From assembly GCA_947452235.1 (NCBI GenBank), contig CANGBK010000009.1:1-37783 (forward strand): DNA of 37,783 nt. Direction: 5' to 3'. Below the pieces are notes generated by a model. It made no database searches and was not told the origin of the DNA. It saw only the letters and a program-made list of their open reading frames with translations. Positions 31,879-37,783 of the stretch are shown piece by piece (position 1 is the stretch's first letter; every line of letters begins with the position of its first letter). This stretch comes from Micrococcales bacterium (GTDB lineage: Bacteria; Actinomycetota; Actinomycetes; Actinomycetales; Microbacteriaceae). The translations under genes and the position numbers were made by a program.

Positions 31879-32514
31879 ATGCCCGCCCAAAGAATCCATT
31901 TAGTTCGCCATGGTGAGGTTTATAACCCTGGCGGAGTTCTTTATGGGCGTTTACCTAACTTCCATCTTTCCGATACCGGCAAGCTAATGGCTAAAGAGTC
32001 AGCTGAAGAACTGAAGAAGATGAATGCTGATGTTAGAGGCATCTTTATCTCCCCTTTGATTAGAACCCAAGAGTCAGCTAAGCCAATAGAAGAACTTTTC
32101 AAAATAGATGGCAAATTAGATGAAAACCTAATTGAACCTTGGAACGTCTTTGAGGGTAAGAAGCTCAGTGTTAAGGCTGTTGCAACAAGACCCCACTGGT
32201 GGTGGCACTTCAGAAACCCAGCAAAGCCAGCCTGGGGTGAATCTTTCATAGACATCATTCAAAGAATGAACCATGCGATTATCACAGCCAGTGAATCTGT
32301 TGATTCAGGTGATGTTGTTCTAGTTACCCACCAATTACCTATTTGGGCTATGCACTTACATGTTGCTGGCGAAAGACTGATGCATGATCCTAGAAAGCGC
32401 CGTTGCGCTTTATCTAGCATCACCACCTTTGAATTACACGAAGATGGCTTAGTTGAGGTTGGCTATAGAGATCCAGCTAGTGCTCTAATTGCTATAGATA
32501 AAGGTGCAGTGTGA
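31879..32514 (+). CDS. Histidine phosphatase (phosphoglycerate mutase-like)
   Basis: A 211-residue phosphatase with HLVRHGEVYNPGGVLYGR (catalytic His11 in RHG) near the N-terminus and LVTHQLPIWAM carrying the second catalytic histidine. It commonly leads the cytochrome c maturation operon in actinobacteria. Its stop overlaps the resA-like GTG. Substrate unknown. Confidence 0.85.
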   Translation: MPAQRIHLVRHGEVYNPGGVLYGRLPNFHLSDTGKLMAKESAEELKKMNADVRGIFISPLIRTQESAKPIEELFKIDGKLDENLIEPWNVFEGKKLSVKAVATRPHWWWHFRNPAKPAWGESFIDIIQRMNHAIITASESVDSGDVVLVTHQLPIWAMHLHVAGERLMHDPRKRRCALSSITTFELHEDGLVEVGYRDPASALIAIDKGAV

Positions 32515-33080
32515 AAAAGATCTTGATTGCAACTATTTCAGCGGCTTTACTCCTCACTTTTGCGGCTTGTACTGAAACGCCTAACGCAAACAATACTTTT
32601 ACTTCACCTGATGGCACTGTTACAGAATTCAAAGTTCCAGCCAGAAGCAAAGTGATTGCCTGGTCAAGTAAAGACAGTGACGGTAAAACTGTTTCTTCGA
32701 AAGATTACCTAGGTAAAGTCGTTGTTTTGAACTTTTGGTATGCAGGCTGCACACCTTGTCGCGTTGAAACACCGATGCTTGTAGGACTTGCAACAGAGTT
32801 TTCTAATCAAGCACAGTTCATTGGTGTGAATGTTAGAGACACCAAAGAAACAGCTAATGCTTTCAAGAGAACATTCAAAGTCAACTATCCAACAGTTCTA
32901 GATTCAGATTCAGGAAATGTTGTTCTTAGCTTTACCGGTGTTGTAACACCTTCAGCTGTTCCAACCACACTGGTTATTGATAAGCAAGGCAGAGTGGCTG
33001 CACGTGTTCTTGGTGTTGCAGATAAAGAAACCCTAAAAGCACTAATCAAGACTGTTGTTGCTGAAGGAATAACCAATTGA
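32511..33080 (+). CDS. resA: TlpA/ResA-like thiol-disulfide lipoprotein
   Basis: A 189-residue thioredoxin-fold protein, exported as a lipoprotein (lipobox LTFAAC, Cys20). The redox site is WYAGC80-TPC83-R, with a cis-Pro region SAVPTTLVID. It reduces apocytochrome c heme-site cysteines outside the membrane. The GTG start overlaps the phosphatase stop. Its own stop overlaps the next start. Confidence 0.92.
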   Translation: MKKILIATISAALLLTFAACTETPNANNTFTSPDGTVTEFKVPARSKVIAWSSKDSDGKTVSSKDYLGKVVVLNFWYAGCTPCRVETPMLVGLATEFSNQAQFIGVNVRDTKETANAFKRTFKVNYPTVLDSDSGNVVLSFTGVVTPSAVPTTLVIDKQGRVAARVLGVADKETLKALIKTVVAEGITN

Positions 33081-33799
33081 ATAATTCAGCAATAGCAACC
33101 GGACCTTTGTATTTAGCAATACCTATTGCGTTCATTGCTGGCTTAGTTTCATTCTTTAGCCCATGTGTTTTACCACTACTACCTAGTTATCTAGGTTTAG
33201 TTTCAGGAACAGCGAATACCAAGAACCGTTTAGTTCTTGGATCACTGTTATTTGTTCTTGGCTTCACCATTGTTTTTGTTTTCTTGGGTGCAGGTTTCGG
33301 TTCTCTAGGTTCAGTTATTTATGGTGATGTTAAGAACTGGACCCAAAGAATCTCTGGACTCCTTGTTCTAGGACTTGGAATAGTGATGCTCGGGGGCTTT
33401 GACTTTGCTCAGAGAACAGCAAAACTAAACCTCAGGCCTAAAGCAGGCCTTATTGGTGCTCCACTACTGGGAATAGTCTTTGGACTCGGCTGGACTCCTT
33501 GCATTGGCCCAACCTTAGGCGCTGTTCTAAACCTTGCCTTTGATTCTGGTTCTGTATCCAGGGGAGCGTTCCTTGCAGTTGTTTACTCTCTAGGTCTTGG
33601 ACTGCCTTTTATTTTGGTAGCAGCAGGTTTTGGTTGGGCAAGTAAAACAGTAAAGTTTGTGAAATCAAACATCAGATTCATCAACCGCTTTGGTGGAGCT
33701 CTGCTGATTGTTTTAGGTTTACTTCTCGTTACCGGTTTATGGCAACAGGTAATCAACTATCTACAGGAGGTGCTAGGTGCCTACACGCCAAACATCTAA
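33077..33799 (+). CDS. ccdA: CcdA-family transmembrane electron carrier
   Basis: A 240-residue six-helix membrane protein. It has the paired cysteines in FFSPCVLPLLPSYLG and GWTPCIGPTLGAV, which pass electrons from thioredoxin to ResA. The start is TTG, overlapping the resA stop (TTGA). The 3' end overlaps resB by 23 bases. Confidence 0.93.
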   Translation: MNNSAIATGPLYLAIPIAFIAGLVSFFSPCVLPLLPSYLGLVSGTANTKNRLVLGSLLFVLGFTIVFVFLGAGFGSLGSVIYGDVKNWTQRISGLLVLGLGIVMLGGFDFAQRTAKLNLRPKAGLIGAPLLGIVFGLGWTPCIGPTLGAVLNLAFDSGSVSRGAFLAVVYSLGLGLPFILVAAGFGWASKTVKFVKSNIRFINRFGGALLIVLGLLLVTGLWQQVINYLQEVLGAYTPNI

Positions 33800-35327
33800 A
33801 TATGTAGTGGTCAAGGAATACAACGAACCTATCCAAGCCCCTGACCTTTCATTCAAATCATGGTTGCGTTGGATTTGGAAGCAAGTAACCAGCATGAAGC
33901 TAGCGATCATCCTGCTTCTATTACTTGCAGCAGCTGCTATTCCAGGATCAATATTCCCGCAGCGCTCTGCTGACCCTAATGGCGTGACGCTGTATTTCAG
34001 AAACAATCCAGCATCAGCACCAGTACTCGATAAGTTGCAACTCTTTGATGTTTATTCATCATCATGGTTTTCTAGCATCTACCTACTACTTTTCATTTCT
34101 TTGATTGGTTGTGTTCTCCCAAGAGTTGGTGTTCACTACAAAGCATTAAGAGCAGAACCACCTCTAGCTCCAACTAATCTTGCAAGATTACCCGAATACA
34201 AAAAGATTGAAACTACTAACAGCATTGATGTTGCTGTTCAATACCTAAAGTCCAGAAGATATAAGGTCATCGCCACCAAGAAGGACATCAGAGCCGAGAA
34301 AGGTTACCTAAGGGAAACCGGTAACCTCATCTTCCACATCTCACTGATCGGTGTTCTAATCTCAGTTGGCCTAGGCAGTGCCCTTAGCTTCAGCGGCCAG
34401 AGGGTGCTCGTTGAAGGCGAAACCTTTGTAAATAACGAGGCTTCATATGACTCTCTAAGCCCAGGACTTTTATATAAGACTTCAGATTTAACTCCGTTCA
34501 GTCTTCACTTAGATTCCTTCTGGACTAAATACGATTTATTGAATCCAACTAACTACGGCATCCCAATTGACTTCACCGCAACAGTGACCAGCAAACTGCC
34601 TTCAGGTAAACCACAAAAATCAGACATCAAAGTCAACCAGCCTCTGATTATGCCTAACGCCAAGGTTTATCTAACCGGTAATGGGTTTGCTCCAGTGTTG
34701 GAAATAAAAGACCCTGACGGAGCAATCTCCTTCTCAGGGCCAGTAGTTTTCTTACCTCAAGACAAGAACCTAACCTCCTTGGGAGTGATCAAGGTTCCTG
34801 ATGCTAAAAGACAGTTCGGTATGGCAGCTTTCTTCTATCCAACGGTAGGAAAGCTTTCAACCGGAGCACTTACATCTGTCTATCCATACCCGGTTGATCC
34901 TGTTCTAACCATGAATGTCTTTGAAGGAAACCTAGGACTTGAGAGTGGTCTAAACAGTAATGTGTTTGAACTAAACACTCACGCTATGAAGCAGGTAGCT
35001 GGAGGTAAGTCTGGAACTAAAGCTATTCAGTTAGCTCCGGGTATGAGTGCAACTCTTCCAGATAACTTAGGGACAGTTAAGTTTGTTGGGTTCAAAAGGT
35101 TTGCTTCATTAGATATCACCCATAACCCAGGTGAAATCTGGGTATTGCTTTTTGCAATACTTGTATTACTTGGTTTGATAATGATGTTGATTACCCCTAG
35201 AAGAAGAATCTGGATCAGAAAAACTACAACAGGTATTGAAATAGGTGCTCTAGCAAAATCTAGAGATGAAATGCTTGGCAAAATAGTTAAAGAGTTAGCT
35301 AAACAACTAAAGAAGAAGAGTAAATGA
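33777..35327 (+). CDS. resB: Cytochrome c biogenesis protein ResB
   Basis: A 516-residue membrane protein with helices at about 35-60, 85-108 and 185-205, a long extracytoplasmic domain, and a last helix near 455-475 followed by a basic tail. With CcsB it delivers and attaches heme to apocytochrome c. The GTG start is well supported by a near-perfect AGGAGGT five bases upstream, inside ccdA. Confidence 0.93.
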   Translation: MPTRQTSKYVVVKEYNEPIQAPDLSFKSWLRWIWKQVTSMKLAIILLLLLAAAAIPGSIFPQRSADPNGVTLYFRNNPASAPVLDKLQLFDVYSSSWFSSIYLLLFISLIGCVLPRVGVHYKALRAEPPLAPTNLARLPEYKKIETTNSIDVAVQYLKSRRYKVIATKKDIRAEKGYLRETGNLIFHISLIGVLISVGLGSALSFSGQRVLVEGETFVNNEASYDSLSPGLLYKTSDLTPFSLHLDSFWTKYDLLNPTNYGIPIDFTATVTSKLPSGKPQKSDIKVNQPLIMPNAKVYLTGNGFAPVLEIKDPDGAISFSGPVVFLPQDKNLTSLGVIKVPDAKRQFGMAAFFYPTVGKLSTGALTSVYPYPVDPVLTMNVFEGNLGLESGLNSNVFELNTHAMKQVAGGKSGTKAIQLAPGMSATLPDNLGTVKFVGFKRFASLDITHNPGEIWVLLFAILVLLGLIMMLITPRRRIWIRKTTTGIEIGALAKSRDEMLGKIVKELAKQLKKKSK

Positions 35328-36211
35328 ATTCACTAGTTACCCTGAACCCTCAACTAGCAACACTCTCAAGAATCATTGTGATTGCTGCACTAACAATCTA
35401 TTCAGTTTCTTTCCTTATTCTGACCTGGGCATTAACACTAAAAGCTGGAGCAAAAAAACAAACCACACCGCTAGCAGTCAAGCTAGACAAACTAGGTCTT
35501 GGTTTGATGTGGTTGGGTGTAATCATTCACTTCATTGGTGTTCTAACACGAGGTATTGCAGCTCAAAGAGTTCCTTGGGCGAACATGTATGAATTCAGTG
35601 TCACCGGCTCTTTTGTTGTCACATTTATTTATCTAGTTGCTTTGTTCTGGAAAGATGTGAAATTCATTGCAACATTCGTTTCAGGTTTCGTAGTTCTAAT
35701 CATTGGAACAGCTAACACCCTTTACTTCGTTCAAGTTGAATCACTTATGCCAGCACTCCAGGATTACTGGCTAGTGATTCACGTTAGCGTTGCCATTCTG
35801 GCAACAGCATTCTTCATGATTGCAGCTGCATTAGCTGGAATCCTGATCCTGAAGACCACTAAGCGATTCAAAAAGATGAACGTTCTAAAGGTCTTCCCTA
35901 ATGAAGAGAAACTAGAACGTTTCTCTTATCAGTTCAACATCATCGGTTTTATTCTGTGGTCATTCACCCTAATAGCAGGAGCTATATGGGCTGATAAGGC
36001 TTGGCACAGATTCTGGGGTTGGGACACTAAAGAGGTTTGGACTTTCATCATTTGGACCATCTATGCCGCTTATCTTCACGCCACCACAACCAGAGGTTGG
36101 GAAGGTAGAAAAGCAGCCTGGCTAACCCTAATCGGCTTCGCAGCCATTCTCTTCAACTTCACCATCGTCAACCTCTACTTCAAAGGTTTACACGTTTACT
36201 CGGGTCTATAA
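35324..36211 (+). CDS. ccsB: Cytochrome c biogenesis protein CcsB
   Basis: A 295-residue multi-helix protein with the heme-handling WWD-type motif FWGWDTKEVW (230-239) and conserved histidines near helices 2 and 7. With ResB it forms the System II heme ligase. The ATG overlaps the resB stop. It is the last typical gene of this operon. Confidence 0.95.
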   Translation: MNSLVTLNPQLATLSRIIVIAALTIYSVSFLILTWALTLKAGAKKQTTPLAVKLDKLGLGLMWLGVIIHFIGVLTRGIAAQRVPWANMYEFSVTGSFVVTFIYLVALFWKDVKFIATFVSGFVVLIIGTANTLYFVQVESLMPALQDYWLVIHVSVAILATAFFMIAAALAGILILKTTKRFKKMNVLKVFPNEEKLERFSYQFNIIGFILWSFTLIAGAIWADKAWHRFWGWDTKEVWTFIIWTIYAAYLHATTTRGWEGRKAAWLTLIGFAAILFNFTIVNLYFKGLHVYSGL

Positions 36212-36247
36212 CCAGATTGTTCCAGTATGGGAACTATTCTTAGGGCT

Positions 36248-36700
36248 ATGACTCAATACATATGCCCTAAATGCCAGACACTTTTTGACATCGAAAGCCT
36301 CACTGACTCTAAGTGTCCAGACTGCAGAAAATGGTTAGAGCTTGCCACTGAGGTTAACTATGAGGATGAGGAGCCAGTCGAAGAGGAAGTAGAACTCGAT
36401 GAATATGCAGTACGTTCCTTAGAATTGCGATCTATTGTCGCAGCTAGTAATAGGACAACTCACGCCATTCGTTCTCTGGCTTTATTCTTCTTCACACAAC
36501 TTAGGTTCAATCTTTTTGGAGGCGGGTTGATGGCAATCGGATTCTCACTCAGTCCTTTCCAGAGTTACGTTATTTTTAACACCGACCACTATGCGTTTCT
36601 TGGACCATTCTTAATACTTGCCGGGGCTCTAGTGTCAGTCGTAGGATTCTTTATTGCGCTTTATCGTGGAATGCGGGAGCTTAAGTTTTCAGAAGTTTGA
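36248..36700 (+). CDS. Zinc-ribbon membrane protein, unknown function
   Basis: A 150-residue protein. CPKC (7-10) and CPDC (25-28) form a rubredoxin-like zinc ribbon at the N-terminus. An acidic stretch follows (YEDEEPVEEEVELDEY), then two membrane helices (~88-108 and ~116-142). I prefer ATG 36248, with TATTCT seven bases upstream (leaderless type). ATG 36227 adds seven residues and cannot be excluded. It overlaps the menC 3' end by 12 bases. Confidence 0.6.
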   Translation: MTQYICPKCQTLFDIESLTDSKCPDCRKWLELATEVNYEDEEPVEEEVELDEYAVRSLELRSIVAASNRTTHAIRSLALFFFTQLRFNLFGGGLMAIGFSLSPFQSYVIFNTDHYAFLGPFLILAGALVSVVGFFIALYRGMRELKFSEV

Positions 36701-37669
36701 TTTAAAACATCTCTCCAACCTCTGCATCCACCACTTAGTTCTCTCTGGTGTTGCTTGTAGTTGGTCTAGTTTGGTTTTGTTGACTTGGATTCTTGTTACA
36801 GGTATTTCACCGTTGATTGGTAGTAGTGGTTGATCTTTAACATCTTGGGTTAGTAGTGCTGCTGTTGCTAAACCTGATGGGTAACCTGAGTTTAGTTTGG
36901 CTGCAAGATATGCACCCATACTTAATCCCACTGAGGTCTCTAGAGCACTAGAAACTATTACAGGTAAGCCGGCTTCTTGAGCTATTGCTATTGCGTTGGT
37001 TATTCCACCGAGGGGAGCTGCTTTGAGAACAAGGAAATCCGCTGCATGGGCTTGGGCAACGGCTAGGGGGTCACTAACTTTTCTAACTGATTCATCGGCA
37101 GCGATTTTGATGCCTAGTGTCCTTAATTTCAGTCTTAGTTCAGCTAGTTCTGCAATAGTTTTGACTGGTTGCTCTAGATATTCAAGTGGTGTGTTCTCTT
37201 TATGAAGTATTTGAGCTAGCTTTAGTGCTGTTTCAATGTCATAGCCACCGTTAGCATCAAGTCTGATTCTTGTTGTTGGGTATAGTTTTCTAACTTCACG
37301 AATTCTGTTTAGGTCGTCTTCTAAGCTCTGGTTTTTCTCAGCGACCTTTATCTTCACAACATCAAAGGAACCAAAAGGATCTAATGCTTCTTTGATGTTG
37401 TTGACCGCAGGAAGAGTTGCGTTGACTTTGACTGTTTTAAGTTCAAGTTCAGGGAAGTCTGTGAAACCCCATTCGATGGCTGCCTGAAGCCAGATACTGG
37501 CTTCTTCGTCCAGGTATTCAGGGAATGGTGACCATTCGGCCCAGCCGTAAGGACCTTCAAATAATAGGACTTCTCTTGTTTCAACCCCACGGAATCTAAC
37601 CCGCATAGGGATAGATAGGACCCTGGCTGTTTTGAGGATCTGGTCTTTGATTTCTGGGGTTATCTCCAC
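36689..37669 (-). CDS. menC: o-Succinylbenzoate synthase
   Basis: A 326-residue enolase-superfamily enzyme of menaquinone synthesis. The acid/base lysines are K106/K108 in VVKIKVAEK and K216 in VLKAAPLGG. The metal ligands are D138 in LDANG, E166 in LEQP and D192 in ADES. The GTG start is six bases after a TAGACT box. It is divergent from menB with a 17-base gap. Confidence 0.93.
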   Translation of the reverse strand: MEITPEIKDQILKTARVLSIPMRVRFRGVETREVLLFEGPYGWAEWSPFPEYLDEEASIWLQAAIEWGFTDFPELELKTVKVNATLPAVNNIKEALDPFGSFDVVKIKVAEKNQSLEDDLNRIREVRKLYPTTRIRLDANGGYDIETALKLAQILHKENTPLEYLEQPVKTIAELAELRLKLRTLGIKIAADESVRKVSDPLAVAQAHAADFLVLKAAPLGGITNAIAIAQEAGLPVIVSSALETSVGLSMGAYLAAKLNSGYPSGLATAALLTQDVKDQPLLPINGEIPVTRIQVNKTKLDQLQATPERTKWWMQRLERCFKSNF

Positions 37670-37674
37670 ATTGT

Positions 37675-37681
37675 TAGTCTA
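37675..37681. promoter_or_regulatory. Shared TAGTCTA box for divergent leaderless menC and menB
   Basis: Read on plus, TAGTCT (37675-37680) is six bases before the menB ATG. Read on minus, TAGACT (37681-37676) is six bases before the menC GTG. The two -10 boxes overlap by five bases, so only one side could be occupied at a time. Confidence 0.55.
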
Positions 37682-37686
37682 GGAGT

Positions 37687-37783
37687 ATGACCAATACCGT
37701 TTCAGAGCTCTTTGATGAGACCATCTGGGCCAATGTTCCAGGCTTTGAGAAGCTTCAAGACATCACCTATCACAAGCATGTGA
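37687..37783 (+). CDS. menB: 1,4-dihydroxy-2-naphthoyl-CoA synthase, 5' end only
   Basis: Only 32 codons are in the window. They contain WANVPGFEKLQDITYHKHV, which matches the N-terminus of actinobacterial MenB just before the crotonase core. Together with menC it identifies a menaquinone gene cluster. AGGAG lies one base from the ATG, too close for a normal Shine-Dalgarno. Confidence 0.75.
   Translation, partial: MTNTVSELFDETIWANVPGFEKLQDITYHKHV

Noticed and set aside
1-37783. tRNA, rRNA, CRISPR array, phage or origin sequences
   Set aside because: Gaps between genes are nearly all under 130 bases. None contains a cloverleaf, repeat-spacer structure or DnaA-box cluster that I could find by eye.

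Overview
This window is a compact stretch of an actinobacterial chromosome. The most likely source is a small-genome, fairly AT-rich member of Microbacteriaceae, of the freshwater 'Luna' type (Rhodoluna/Aquiluna-like). The evidence is gene content: FtsH followed by a folate operon, a DUF3180 protein after FolK, ClpC followed by an actinobacterial ArgA-like acetyltransferase, a 32-residue bS22/AURKAIP1-type protein, a short archaeal-type AspRS, and MenC/MenB. The lineage is inferred from content, not from any search. No stretch over 300 bases lacks a gene, many genes overlap by 1-23 bases, and I see no rRNA, tRNA, IS element, prophage or CRISPR.

Layout. 1-4754: a surface/secretion block with a large secreted pentapeptide-repeat protein that leaves the window on the left, a nucleotidyltransferase-like/DCC-family pair on the other strand, and a three-gene minus-strand operon (SipW-dependent secreted protein, ER-type signal peptidase, secreted OmpA-like protein). 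4864-9420: a double-TetR-domain regulator with a perfect palindrome touching its start, a Tat-exported GH53 galactanase, pseudouridine catabolism (psuG-psuK) and pyrophosphatase. 9472-19487: tilS-hpt-ftsH-folE-folP-folB-folK-DUF3180-DUF2520-panC-lysS and two small membrane proteins, almost all overlapping or abutting. 19611-24505: clpC, an ArgA-like acetyltransferase, an anchored extracytoplasmic protein, proC and a winged-helix regulator. 24492-26140: arsenate reductase, an aquaporin whose selectivity-filter Arg is Val, and a SOUL protein. 26268-28496: bS22, a HAD phosphatase, a glutaredoxin-like protein coupled to an N-terminally short cytochrome P450. 28550-30516: an accessory islet of VapBC, an XRE regulator with a membrane partner, and a free-standing TipAS drug-binding domain downstream of aspS. 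31879-37783: a histidine phosphatase leading the ResA-CcdA-ResB-CcsB cytochrome c maturation operon, a zinc-ribbon membrane protein, menC and the start of menB.

The cytochrome c and menaquinone genes indicate an aerobic respiratory chain. Folate, pantothenate and proline genes indicate substantial prototrophy. GH53 and PsuGK suggest use of plant/algal galactan and of pseudouridine.

Two themes stand out. Many isolated genes have a TANNNT hexamer 6-8 bases before the start codon and no Shine-Dalgarno sequence, which suggests leaderless transcripts. The clearest case is one 7-bp TAGTCTA box that can serve both divergent starts of menC and menB. Several regulators also carry well-formed palindromes placed for autorepression. 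The best candidates for undescribed biology are the SipW/OmpA-like/pentapeptide surface block, the double-TetR regulator, the glutaredoxin-P450 pair, the XRE-membrane pair, and the TipAS domain coupled to aspS.
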